The notes under the pieces were generated by a model. It was given only the letters and a program-made list of their open reading frames with translations, searched no databases and had not been told where the DNA came from. From Agrobacterium tumefaciens (GTDB taxonomy: Bacteria; Pseudomonadota; Alphaproteobacteria; Rhizobiales; Rhizobiaceae): 64,000 nt of DNA. Of this stretch, positions 17,033-25,334 are shown one piece after another; position 1 is the first letter of the stretch, and every line of letters starts with the position of its first letter. The translations under genes were made by a program, and so were the position numbers. The stretch spans positions 496,001 to 560,000 of the forward strand of contig NZ_SUPW01000003.1 in NCBI RefSeq assembly GCF_013337285.1, written 5' to 3'.

Positions 17033-17800
17033 ATGAAGATCGATGTTAATTCCGATATGGGCGAAGGTTTCGGCGTCTATAAGGTTTGCGACGACGAGAA
17101 GCTTATGGAAGTCGTCTCTTCGGCGAATATCGCCTGCGGCTTCCATGCCGGCGATCCGGAAATGATGGCGCGCATGGTGCGTCTTGCCAAACAGAACGGT
17201 GTCGGCGTTGGTGCCCATCCCGGCCTTGCCGACCGTCTCGGCTTCGGCCGCCGCGAAATTCCCGTCGATGCGGAGGAAATGGAGCAGCAGGTTCTCTACC
17301 AGCTCGGCGCGCTTTCGGCGATTGCGAAGGCGCAGGATGTCGCGCTCTCCCATATCAGCTTCCATGCCGCCATGGGCAACATGATCAACCGCGATCCACC
17401 CCTTGCAGAGCGCATCATGAAAAAGATCAGGGCGGTCGATCCTGATCTCATCGTCTTTTCGATGCCGGACATGCTGATCGAAAAAGCGGCGTTGGATTGC
17501 GGACTGAAGGTGCTAAACCTCTTTCTCGCCGACCGGGCCTATGATGTGAAAGGCCAGCTCGTGCCGCGCAAGCTGCCCAATTCCGTCATCAAGGAAGAGG
17601 CGAAGGTGCGTGAACGGGTGCGCCAGTTTCTGGAAAAGGGCACTGTCACAACGATCGAAGGTGAGATCATTCCCGTTCGCGCCCGGTCGATCCTCGTTCA
17701 CAGCGATACGCCCGGCTCGTTGGAGCTTGCGCGCACGGTGCGCAGCGAAGTGGAAGCCTGCGGCGGCAGCGTCGTGCCGGCGTGCGAAGTGGTCGACTGA
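17033..17800 (+). CDS. PxpA/LamB-YcsF family protein, divergent
   Basis: This is a 255-residue protein of the LamB/YcsF family, the hydrolase subunit of prokaryotic 5-oxoprolinase. The N-terminal signature is clear (NSDMGEGFGVY, SSANIACGFHAGDP, GAHPGLADRLGFGRR). Two other family motifs differ: the usual KPHGALYN segment reads SFHAAMGN, and the usual HGDTPG reads HSDTPG. AAGGAGAG precedes the ATG. As the last gene of the operon, it may act on a carboxylated or lactam intermediate made by the upstream proteins. The family is certain, the exact reaction is not. Confidence 0.85.
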   Translation: MKIDVNSDMGEGFGVYKVCDDEKLMEVVSSANIACGFHAGDPEMMARMVRLAKQNGVGVGAHPGLADRLGFGRREIPVDAEEMEQQVLYQLGALSAIAKAQDVALSHISFHAAMGNMINRDPPLAERIMKKIRAVDPDLIVFSMPDMLIEKAALDCGLKVLNLFLADRAYDVKGQLVPRKLPNSVIKEEAKVRERVRQFLEKGTVTTIEGEIIPVRARSILVHSDTPGSLELARTVRSEVEACGGSVVPACEVVD

Positions 17801-17846
17801 GGGCGATCCGCTTTCGTCTTCATCATTGCTACTCAAACACATACTG

Positions 17847-17874
17847 CACCGCGCATCATGTCTGGAGCGCGGTG
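17847..17874. terminator. Inverted repeat between convergent genes
   Basis: CACCGCGC and GCGCGGTG form an 8-bp stem with a 12-base loop, 46 bases after the pxpA-like stop. No T-run follows, so this is a possible weak terminator or message-end stem for the plus-strand operon. Confidence 0.4.
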
Positions 17875-17896
17875 CCGTCACATTCAAGTCTTCTTC

Positions 17897-17928
17897 ATCG
17901 GCCGGACCGCTGAATCGATCCGGCCGAT
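17897..17928. terminator. Second inverted repeat between convergent genes
   Basis: A 10-bp perfect stem (ATCGGCCGGA with TCCGGCCGAT) lies a few bases beyond the stop of the minus-strand ABC ATPase gene. It probably marks the 3' end of that operon. The lack of a clear T-run keeps the confidence moderate. Confidence 0.45.
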
Positions 17929-17934
17929 AAAGTA

Positions 17935-19038
17935 TCAATTCAGCTGGATCACGTGATTGCTGTCGCTCGTCCAGCTCAACCTCACCCGGTCGCCGGCCGC
18001 ACTGACGGCATTGGTGAAACCCTCCATCTGGGTCTGCCGGTAGGCGATCATCGGCTCGCCATTATCCAGCCGCAGATAGTAGTGAAGCATGAAGCCGCGA
18101 TAGACGACCTGCTCTACCCGCGCCGTCGTGGAATTGCTGGTGTTCTCACCTGCATCGGCCGCAAGCGGCGAAACCGAAACGGCCTCGGGGCGAACCGTGA
18201 CGACGACCTTTTCGCCCTGAACCGCACCCATGTCATCCACATCGAGCCGCACACCGGAGCCGGTCACAAGCCGTGCGGCGCGGCCGTTGCGTTCCTTGAC
18301 GCTTGCCTCGAAGAAGTTCGAGGCGCCGATGAAACCCGCGACGAAACGCGTCAGCGGCTTCTGGTAGATTTCGCCGGCAGGCGCGATCTGCTCGAGATTG
18401 CCATCCCGCATCACGGCGATCTGGTCCGCCATGGTTAAGGCCTCGTCCTGATCATGGGTCACCATTATGGTGGTAAGGCCAAGCCGCTGCTGCAGGCTGC
18501 GGATTTCAACCTGCATGCTTTCCCTCAGGCCCTTGTCGAGTGCGCCGAGCGGCTCGTCGAGAAGCAACATCGAAGGTTCGATCACCAGCGCGCGCGCCAG
18601 CGCCACACGCTGCTGCTGACCACCGGAAAGCTGCGCCGGCAGCCGGTCGCCGAAGGCATGCAGCTGAACGAGATCGAGCGCCTGCTTCACGCGCTCCTCC
18701 CGATCAGCCTTGGAAACGCCCCGCATCTCCAGACCGAAGGCGACGTTTTCGGCGACGGTCATGTGGGGAAACAGGGCGTAGTTCTGGAAGAGCATGCCGA
18801 CATTACGGCGATGAACCGGGGTGCGCGTGGTCGGCTTGCCGCCGACCACGATTTCACCCGAAGTGGGATCGACAAGCCCCGCAATCATGCGCAGGCAGGT
18901 CGTTTTCCCGCATCCGCTCGGACCGAGAAGCGCGAGAATCTCCCCTGCCTTGACGGTCAGCGAAACATCATCGACGGCAACGACCTGATCGCTGTAGTGT
19001 TTGGTCAGTCTTTCCAGGCGGACTTCGACGGATTTCAT
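17935..19038 (-). CDS. ABC transporter ATPase, PotA/spermidine-putrescine type
   Basis: This is a 367-residue ATPase with Walker A GPSGCGKTT, signature [15 protein letters not shown], Walker B MLLLDEP, switch THDQDEAL and a C-terminal TOBE-like domain of about 120 residues. It energises import by the two permeases encoded upstream and lies 9 bases after the binding-protein gene. The order is permease, permease, binding protein, ATPase. This MOI-type family imports polyamines, 2-aminoethylphosphonate, opines or iron, and the substrate cannot be distinguished from this protein alone. Confidence 0.92.
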   Translation of the reverse strand: MKSVEVRLERLTKHYSDQVVAVDDVSLTVKAGEILALLGPSGCGKTTCLRMIAGLVDPTSGEIVVGGKPTTRTPVHRRNVGMLFQNYALFPHMTVAENVAFGLEMRGVSKADREERVKQALDLVQLHAFGDRLPAQLSGGQQQRVALARALVIEPSMLLLDEPLGALDKGLRESMQVEIRSLQQRLGLTTIMVTHDQDEALTMADQIAVMRDGNLEQIAPAGEIYQKPLTRFVAGFIGASNFFEASVKERNGRAARLVTGSGVRLDVDDMGAVQGEKVVVTVRPEAVSVSPLAADAGENTSNSTTARVEQVVYRGFMLHYYLRLDNGEPMIAYRQTQMEGFTNAVSAAGDRVRLSWTSDSNHVIQLN

Positions 19039-19047
19039 CAGCGTTCC

Positions 19048-20124
19048 TCAGCCGTTAAAGGTCTGGTTGTATTTTTCGAGCCATTGCGCGCGACGCGGAA
19101 TGATATATTTCCAGTCCGGCGTGAACAGGTTCAGGGATTCCATCTTGGCTTCCGGATAAGCGAGGAACTTCGCCGTTTCCTCGCTAAACTCGATGCCCTT
19201 GACGGAAGGTGCGCTGAGGGTGGCTTCCGACAACATCTTCTGCACGCCCGGATCGAGGATGCGGTTGATATAGGCAAGCGCTAGATCGCGGTGCGGCCCG
19301 CCCTTCACCAGCGCGATGGAATTGATGCCGGTGAACGCGCCTTCCTTCGGGAAGGTCATATCCAGCGGCACGCCCTTCTTGGTGTGCGGATAAACCGCCT
19401 TGGAATATTCGATACCGCCAAAATCCGCCTGGCCCTGCGCCACCATCATCGTCTGCGCTTCCGCATCATAGATTGAGAGCACATTCGGCTTCAGCTCGGC
19501 AAGTTTCGCCCAGCCCGCATCCGTATCGTATTGCGCATCTTTCAGCGGTTTGCCGGTTGCAAGGGCAGCGGCCACCATCAGCATCAGCACGCTCTGGGTG
19601 TTCTTCGGCGTATTGAGCAGCATGCGGCGGACATATTTCTTGTCGAACATCTGTTCGTAGCTTTCGAACGGCTTGCCCGTCGTCGGATTGTAGAACAGGC
19701 CGGCAATAGAGATCGCAAAACCGACGCCGAAATTGTCTTCGAAAAGATAGCGCGAATAGACGTTCTTGAGATTGGGGATTTCGTCGATCGGCAATTGCTC
19801 GATCAGGCCTTCCTCCTTGGCCTGGGGAACGCCGACATCGTCCATCGACATCACGCTATATTGCGGATTTTCGCGGGTGGCGCGCAGCGTGGCGATGTTG
19901 GCAAGCGTTGCGCCTTCAGTCGTCAGCACCCGGCACTTATATTCCTTTTCGAAGGCCGGGATCACTTCCTTCTTGATCAGCCCGCCCTGCGCGGAATTGT
20001 AAACGCCGACATACATGGTGCGGTCCTGTGCGGAGGCCGCGGTGTAGAAATAGGGTGTGGCGAGCGCGCCCGCGGTGACGGTCAGAAAACTGCGCCGTTT
20101 CATGAAGATGGTCTTGTCTGTCAT
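19048..20124 (-). CDS. PotD-like ABC substrate-binding protein with Tat signal
   Basis: This is a 358-residue periplasmic binding protein of the extracellular solute-binding family 1 group. The frame is open upstream to 20256, but the ATG at 20124 was chosen because AGAGGGGT precedes it. The N-terminus MTDKTIFMKRRSFLTVTAGA carries a twin-arginine KRRSFL motif followed by a hydrophobic stretch and AASA, so Tat export is likely. Mature landmarks are YNSAQGGLIKKEVIPAFEKE and GVPLDMTFPKEGAF. Tat export would suit a ligand or cofactor bound before translocation, but such signals also occur without that need in this family. Confidence 0.88.
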   Translation of the reverse strand: MTDKTIFMKRRSFLTVTAGALATPYFYTAASAQDRTMYVGVYNSAQGGLIKKEVIPAFEKEYKCRVLTTEGATLANIATLRATRENPQYSVMSMDDVGVPQAKEEGLIEQLPIDEIPNLKNVYSRYLFEDNFGVGFAISIAGLFYNPTTGKPFESYEQMFDKKYVRRMLLNTPKNTQSVLMLMVAAALATGKPLKDAQYDTDAGWAKLAELKPNVLSIYDAEAQTMMVAQGQADFGGIEYSKAVYPHTKKGVPLDMTFPKEGAFTGINSIALVKGGPHRDLALAYINRILDPGVQKMLSEATLSAPSVKGIEFSEETAKFLAYPEAKMESLNLFTPDWKYIIPRRAQWLEKYNQTFNG

Positions 20125-20149
20125 TTCCGGTACCCCTCTTGTTGTTGAT

Positions 20150-20953
20150 TTACATTGCCATTGCCCGGCGCAGACCCACCAGCCTGTCGAGGACGAGCAC
20201 GACGGTAACCGCCAGAACGATGATGATGGTGGACATGGTCGCGACCGAAGGATCAAAAACCGTGCCGATCTGGCGATAGAGAACGATGGGCACGGGCAGG
20301 TTCGCGGAATCGGCCAGCCACATCGAAACGGGATAATTGTCGAAAGAAACCATGAAGCAGAAGATCGAGCCGGAGGCGACGCCGGGCGCGATCTGCGGAA
20401 AAATCACCCGTGTGAAGGTTTTCCAGCGGGTGGCGCCAAGCGTGCGCGCCGCCTCCTCGAGGCTAACATTGACGAGCTGAAGGCTGGTCAGCACCGTGCG
20501 GATCACATAGGGCGACGTGACAACGGTGTGAGCAATCAAAAGCTTCAGCTTGGTGTCCATCCAGCCATAACCGGAAAAGAGCTGCAGCAGCGCAAGGCCG
20601 GTCACCAGCACGGGGAAGATAAGCGGCGAGAGCAGCAGCCCTTTCATCACCGAGCGGCCGATGAATTTTCCCCGCGAGAGCGCAAAGGCTGCGGGAACGC
20701 CGAGCGTTAGCGAAAGAATGGTGGTGGCAACAGCCAGTGCCGCGCTGAATGTCAGGCCGGCGGTGAACTCCTCGTTCTGCATCACCATTGCATACCAGCG
20801 GAAGGTGAAGCCCTGCGGGGGGAAGGTGACGAAGTAACTGTCGGAAAACGAGATGGCGACGACGAGGACGATCGGGGCCAGAATGAAGACCATCATGGCG
20901 GCGGTGATCGCGTAAAGAACGATGGCGGGGGTGCCTGTCAGCTTGTTGTTCAT
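20150..20953 (-). CDS. ABC transporter permease, PotC-like
   Basis: This is a 267-residue inner-membrane permease of the binding-protein-dependent family, with about six helices. The EAA loop reads SLEEAARTLGATRWKTFTRV. It overlaps the upstream permease by 4 bases and is followed after 25 bases by the binding-protein gene. It is the second half of the membrane channel of the PotABCD-like importer. Confidence 0.9.
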   Translation of the reverse strand: MNNKLTGTPAIVLYAITAAMMVFILAPIVLVVAISFSDSYFVTFPPQGFTFRWYAMVMQNEEFTAGLTFSAALAVATTILSLTLGVPAAFALSRGKFIGRSVMKGLLLSPLIFPVLVTGLALLQLFSGYGWMDTKLKLLIAHTVVTSPYVIRTVLTSLQLVNVSLEEAARTLGATRWKTFTRVIFPQIAPGVASGSIFCFMVSFDNYPVSMWLADSANLPVPIVLYRQIGTVFDPSVATMSTIIIVLAVTVVLVLDRLVGLRRAMAM

Positions 20954-21882
20954 GATGCACTTGCCTTGATACGACGCCCGCCGAGCAGCCTCATCGAGAC
21001 GGCATTGATCAGAATGACGATGAAAACGAGGATGGTGGCGATGGTGGCGCCGAACGGCCAGTCATAGACCGCGAGAACCTGCTGTTCGACCATGTTGCCG
21101 AGCATCTGCGAGCCGGGACCACCGATCAAAGCGGGAATGACATAGGATGCCGAAGCCAGAGAGAAGACCAGCGTGAAACCAGCCACCAGGCCGGGAAGGC
21201 TGAGCGGGAAAGTGATCCGCAGGAACACTCTCCATGCCGGCGCCCCGAGCGTGCGGGCAGCCTGCTGCAGATTTGGATCGATCTTGCCAAGCGCGGAGGA
21301 CAGCGGCAGCACCATCATCGGGAAAAAGATGTGCAGGGAGCCGATAATGACGGCAGCATCAGAAAACAGCAACGTCAGCGGAGTGTCGATAATGCCGAGA
21401 TTCATCAGAACGTAATTCAAGAGACCAGTCGGGCCATTACCGAGAATGAGCTGCCAGCCATAGGCGCGAACCACAACGCTGACGGCCAGCGGTGCAATCA
21501 CGATCAGCGTTATGATGCGGGTCGTGGTGATATTGCCGCGCACAAGCACGGTCGCAACCGGATAGGCCAGTATCGCGGCGATGATGGAGGTGATGAGACT
21601 GATGCGGATCGTCGCCCAAAGCACCTTCTGGTAAAGATCGACCTCGAAAAACCTGACGTAATGGGCAAGCGTGAAGGGTGTACCGATCAACCCCTGCGAA
21701 TTCTGCGTCATGACGCTGAAGCTCATCAGGCGAATGGCCGGAAGGAAGAAAAAGAACAGCAGAAAGATCAAAAGCGGCAATATGAGTATGCCGGGCGAAA
21801 ACAGCCGTCGCTCGAGTGCTTTCCAGCCGGAAATTCCACGGCGTGGCGGGGCATGGGGTTTCATGATTGCAATATCCGACAT
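20950..21882 (-). CDS. ABC transporter permease, PotB-like
   Basis: This is a 310-residue inner-membrane permease with six helices and an EAA-type loop at KIDPNLQQAARTLGAPAWRV. It is the first gene of the importer operon; GACGGGAG sits upstream of its ATG at 21882. The N-terminal 30 residues (MKPHAPPRRGISGWKALERR) are a basic cytoplasmic tail. A 429-base region separates it from the divergent aminotransferase gene, so both probably fire from a shared control region, perhaps regulated by the LysR protein at 24.3-25.2 kb. Confidence 0.9.
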   Translation of the reverse strand: MSDIAIMKPHAPPRRGISGWKALERRLFSPGILILPLLIFLLFFFFLPAIRLMSFSVMTQNSQGLIGTPFTLAHYVRFFEVDLYQKVLWATIRISLITSIIAAILAYPVATVLVRGNITTTRIITLIVIAPLAVSVVVRAYGWQLILGNGPTGLLNYVLMNLGIIDTPLTLLFSDAAVIIGSLHIFFPMMVLPLSSALGKIDPNLQQAARTLGAPAWRVFLRITFPLSLPGLVAGFTLVFSLASASYVIPALIGGPGSQMLGNMVEQQVLAVYDWPFGATIATILVFIVILINAVSMRLLGGRRIKASAS

Positions 21883-22311
21883 CTATACTCCCGTCGCGTT
21901 GAATACGGCACGAGGCATCGCGTTGAGCCGAACGACGGTGTCGTCCAAGCCCTATGACTAGAATTTGCTGGGTGTGCTCCCTGTCGAGGTATCCGGTCTT
22001 TTGCCGATACCCGTCGCATTTTCTGCTTGTTCGCGCCGGTTACCTCTTTGGGTAATATTGCCCGACGCGTCGTTCCCTTGGTTGTTACGCCGAGCTTAGG
22101 GGCTAAGCCGACAGGCTGCATAATATTTTATTGCTCTTAGGTCATCGCATACGAGTATGGACCGGACCGCCCTGACAGCGATGCATCAAAATCCCGTATG
22201 ACCTCACATCGAAGTCGTATTGGGGAAACGGCGGAAAATTCCCGTAACCTCTTTGTCATGCACAGGCGTCGCGACGATGCCTGCCTTCACCGTTACAATC
22301 GGAAATCATCC
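21883..22311. promoter_or_regulatory. 429-base divergent control region
   Basis: This non-coding stretch lies between the PotB-like gene and the aminotransferase gene. The only clear structure is a small palindrome GCTTAG/CTAAGC near 22093-22107 and an AT-rich patch (ATAATATTTTATT) near 22121-22134 that could serve a promoter. The frame of the aminotransferase is open through part of it, but the usual protein N-terminus begins at 22312. No riboswitch or sRNA was recognised. Confidence 0.5.
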
Positions 22312-23514
22312 ATGCCTACTATCGCCCAGCGTCTCAACAACGTCACCGTTTCGGCCTCGCTCGCCATGACCCAGAAAGCCCGCGATCTCGCAGCCCAGGG
22401 CACCAAGGTCATCAGCCTGTCTTCCGGCGAACCGGATTTCCCGACCCCTGCCCACGCGGTCGAGGCGGCGCATGCGGCGGCCCTTGCCGGCGATACGAAA
22501 TATCCGCCCGCTGACGGAACGCCTGCTTTGCGCGCCGCAATCCAGCGGAAGTTCAAGCGTGACAATAATCTTGACTACGATCCGAGCCAGATCCTGGTGG
22601 CGGGCGGCGGCAAGCAGATCATCTTCAACGCCATCATGGCCACCTGCGACCCGGGTGATGAAGTCGTCATTCCCGCGCCTTCTTGGATCAGCTACGCCGA
22701 TATCGTCAAGTTTGCCGGCGCTGTGCCGGTGCCGGTAGTTTGCCCTGAGAATAACGGTTTTCGTCTTCGGGCGGAGGATCTCGAAGCCGCCATTACCCCG
22801 AAGACCAAATGGCTGCTTTTCAACTTCCCCAATAACCCGACCGGTGCCGCCTGCTCCCGTGAGGAGATGAAAGAAATTGCCGAGGTCATGCTGCGGCACC
22901 CGCATGTCTGGATCATGACCGACGACATGTATGAGCACCTGATCTATGACGACTTCGAATTCTGCACCATCGCAGAAGTCGAACCACGGCTCTATGACCG
23001 GGTCCTGACCGTCAACGGCGCATCTAAAGCCTATGCCATGACCGGCTGGCGCCTCGGTTTCTGCGGCGGCCCGAAAGATCTCATCAAGGCCATCAGCAAC
23101 GTCAACACCCAGAACAGCGGCGGTGTCGCCACCATCGTGCAGGCAGCCGCCGTTGCGGTTCTCGACGGTCCGCAGGATCTGCTGAAAGAGCGCGCCGATA
23201 TCTACAAAACACGCCGCGACTTCGTGCTCGACAAACTGGCCGAGATCGACGGCCTTCGCTGCCACAAGCCGGAAGGTGCTTTCTACATTTTCCCGAATAT
23301 TGCAGCCCTGATCGGCAAGACCACGAAGGGCGGCACGAAGATCGAAAACGATACCGATTTTGTCATGGCGCTGCTCGCCGAACATCACGTTGCGACAGTG
23401 CAGGGCGCGGCCTATGGCCTGAGCCCCTTCTTCCGGCTTTCTTATGCCACCAGCATGGAGAACCTCGCTGAAGGCTGCGCCCGCATCGCCGAATTCTGCA
23501 ATGGAATGAAATAG
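22312..23514 (+). CDS. Pyridoxal-phosphate aminotransferase, aspartate aminotransferase class I type
   Basis: This is a 400-residue fold-type I transaminase. It has the N-terminal SLSSGEPDFPTP, the substrate/cofactor loop FPNNPTGAACS, and the PLP lysine (K239) in NGASKAYAMTGWRLG. Length and motifs fit the AatA group that transfers amino groups between aspartate or aromatic amino acids and 2-oxoglutarate. The ATG at 22312 was chosen because MPTIAQRLNNVTVSASLAM is the family N-terminus. An SDR gene follows after 10 bases, and the divergent importer suggests that both act on an imported amine or amino acid. The substrate is an inference. Confidence 0.9.
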   Translation: MPTIAQRLNNVTVSASLAMTQKARDLAAQGTKVISLSSGEPDFPTPAHAVEAAHAAALAGDTKYPPADGTPALRAAIQRKFKRDNNLDYDPSQILVAGGGKQIIFNAIMATCDPGDEVVIPAPSWISYADIVKFAGAVPVPVVCPENNGFRLRAEDLEAAITPKTKWLLFNFPNNPTGAACSREEMKEIAEVMLRHPHVWIMTDDMYEHLIYDDFEFCTIAEVEPRLYDRVLTVNGASKAYAMTGWRLGFCGGPKDLIKAISNVNTQNSGGVATIVQAAAVAVLDGPQDLLKERADIYKTRRDFVLDKLAEIDGLRCHKPEGAFYIFPNIAALIGKTTKGGTKIENDTDFVMALLAEHHVATVQGAAYGLSPFFRLSYATSMENLAEGCARIAEFCNGMK

Positions 23515-23524
23515 GGAGAACAGC

Positions 23525-24217
23525 ATGCTGGGAGAAAGTGGCCGTGTCATCATGGTTTCCGGTGCATCGCGGGGCCTTGGCCTTGCGATCACCACAAGGC
23601 TTCACGAAGCCGGTTTCACCGTCGCGGCGGGAGCACGAAATCCAGCCACTATTGCCGTGAAGGACGGGCTTTCGGCCGACCGATACGATGCGGAAGAGGC
23701 GGGATCGGCAGAAGCCTGGGTTGAGGCCGTTGCCGCCAGATATGGCCGGATCGATGGGCTGGTAAATTGCGCCGGCATCAATCCGAAGGTCCGGGTCATG
23801 GATACGGGCGAAGAAAGCCTCGACCAGATGTGGCGCATCAACGTCAAGGGTCCGCTCAGGGTCACCCGCGCCGCAATCCCTCACCTCGTAAAGACCGGAC
23901 AGGGCAGGGTCATCAATGTCGCCTCGCTGGCGGGTCGCCGCGTCGGCTCGAATGTAGGTTATGCGATGACGAAATTCGCCGTCGTCGCCCTCACCCACGG
24001 CATCCGGCAGGAATTGTGGGACAGCGGCGTGCGCGCCACCGCACTTTGCCCAGGTTACATTGCAACCGATATGACATCAGGCGAGACCGAAGTCACCCGC
24101 GAGGATATGACCCAGCCGGCAGATCTCGCCGAAATGGTGGAAACCCTTCTTCGCCTGCCGAACAATCTTTCGGTGGCCGAATTGCTGGTGAACTGCCGCA
24201 AGGAGTCGATGCTTTAA
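23525..24217 (+). CDS. Short-chain dehydrogenase/reductase
   Basis: This is a 230-residue classical SDR. The cofactor loop is SGASRGLG at about residues 13-20, the central motif is NCAGINP rather than NNAG, and Tyr/Lys are in GYAMTKFAV; the substrate-side loop is CPGYIATDMT. It starts 10 bases after the aminotransferase stop behind GGGAGAA, so the two are co-transcribed. A transaminase plus a reductase could convert an amino compound to a hydroxy acid through a keto intermediate. The substrate is unknown. Confidence 0.87.
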   Translation: MLGESGRVIMVSGASRGLGLAITTRLHEAGFTVAAGARNPATIAVKDGLSADRYDAEEAGSAEAWVEAVAARYGRIDGLVNCAGINPKVRVMDTGEESLDQMWRINVKGPLRVTRAAIPHLVKTGQGRVINVASLAGRRVGSNVGYAMTKFAVVALTHGIRQELWDSGVRATALCPGYIATDMTSGETEVTREDMTQPADLAEMVETLLRLPNNLSVAELLVNCRKESML

Positions 24218-24225
24218 TCTTTTTT

Positions 24226-24258
24226 CACGCGCCGGACCGGAAGACAGGCCGGCGCGTG
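24226..24258. terminator. Inverted repeat between convergent genes
   Basis: A perfect 10-bp stem, CACGCGCCGG with CCGGCGCGTG and a 13-base loop, sits between the convergent SDR and LysR genes. On the plus strand a T-run precedes it rather than follows it, so it is not a textbook terminator in either direction. Its placement still suggests an mRNA end. Confidence 0.45.
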
Positions 24259-24277
24259 ATCACAAGCCGGCACCCCT

Positions 24278-25183
24278 TTATTTCAGGGTTTCCGCCAGCT
24301 GCAGCAATATTTCCTTCACGGCAAGCGCAGGCTCGGAGAGCGGCGTATTATCCGATACGCAGAAGGACAGCGTTTCCTCGATCATCGGGCTGGCGATCTG
24401 CCGGACGACAATTTCCTCATTGGATTCCGCCACGATACGGTCGGCGATGGCCTTGGGCGTTATGGTCGCGCCAAGTCCGGCATCCACGCCGCGCGCGATG
24501 GTCCTTACCGATTCCAGCTCCGCCATGACGATCAGATCCTTGCGGCTGCGGGTGAAGGCGAGATTGATGGCCCGGCGCACGAAATTATAGGTCGGTGGCA
24601 GAAGAAAGGGCAGATATGCCAGATCAGCAACTGTGATCGGTGCATCGCAGGGCTCCACGCCGAAGCTGCGATGCACGACCAGCACGAATTCCTCACGCAA
24701 TAACGGCGTGAACTTGACGCCGCGGATCGGCCCGGTGCCGTGGATCAAGCCCATCTCCAGACGACCATTCATGATCATCTGGCTATAGGGCTGGCTGACG
24801 CTTTCCGTGATGTGAAGCAGGATGCCGGGATGAAGCCGCTTGGTTTCCTCCATCAGACGCAACGCCAATGTGGCGGCGCTGCTGAAGGGCGCAAGCCCGA
24901 CCGATACCTTGCCGGAGAGGACCGCACCAGCCTCCAGCGCTTCCGCCTGCGCCTGCTCCATCTGCCGCAGGATAACCTGCGCATGCCTGTAGACGACCTT
25001 GCCGGCATCGGTCATGATGACGCCCTGCTGGCTCCGGGTTAGCAGTTTCTGGCGGAAATGCTCCTCGATGCTCGCCAGCTGCTGGCTCAGCGCCGGCTGG
25101 GCGATATGCAACACGTCCGCCGCTCTTGTTATGCTCCCCATATCGACAATCGTTATAAACGATTTCAGGCGCCTGATATCCAT
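24278..25183 (-). CDS. LysR-family transcriptional regulator
   Basis: This is a 301-residue LysR regulator. The helix-turn-helix includes GSITRAADVLHIAQPALSQQ and a typical effector-binding half follows. It converges on the aminotransferase/SDR pair and is the nearest regulator to it and to the PotABCD-like importer, so it may regulate them. The N-terminus MDIRRLKSFITIVDMG supports the start. It shows features of the CynR/NAC-like group, but the inducer is not deducible. Confidence 0.88.
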   Translation of the reverse strand: MDIRRLKSFITIVDMGSITRAADVLHIAQPALSQQLASIEEHFRQKLLTRSQQGVIMTDAGKVVYRHAQVILRQMEQAQAEALEAGAVLSGKVSVGLAPFSSAATLALRLMEETKRLHPGILLHITESVSQPYSQMIMNGRLEMGLIHGTGPIRGVKFTPLLREEFVLVVHRSFGVEPCDAPITVADLAYLPFLLPPTYNFVRRAINLAFTRSRKDLIVMAELESVRTIARGVDAGLGATITPKAIADRIVAESNEEIVVRQIASPMIEETLSFCVSDNTPLSEPALAVKEILLQLAETLK

Positions 25184-25266
25184 CTGCTGCTGCTTATCCC
25201 ATTACTGCTTCCAGGGATAAGATGCGCAATTTGCCGATAATGTCCATCTTGCATTTCCCCGCCTGG

Positions 25267-25290
25267 CCCCGCCCGCATTGCGGGGCGGGG
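25267..25290 (-). terminator. GC-rich hairpin after the chemoreceptor gene
   Basis: CCCCGCCCGC and GCGGGGCGGGG pair around a short ATT loop about 45 bases beyond the chemoreceptor stop. No T-run follows, so the evidence for termination is only the strength of the stem and its place. Confidence 0.4.
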
Positions 25291-25334
25291 AGAGTGATCC
25301 ACACTGCTCGTGAAGAGGGCCGTCAGGCAGCCAT

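Noticed and set aside
22306-23595. 429-codon minus-strand open frame antisense to the aminotransferase gene
   Set aside because: Opposite-strand shadow of a clear enzyme gene.
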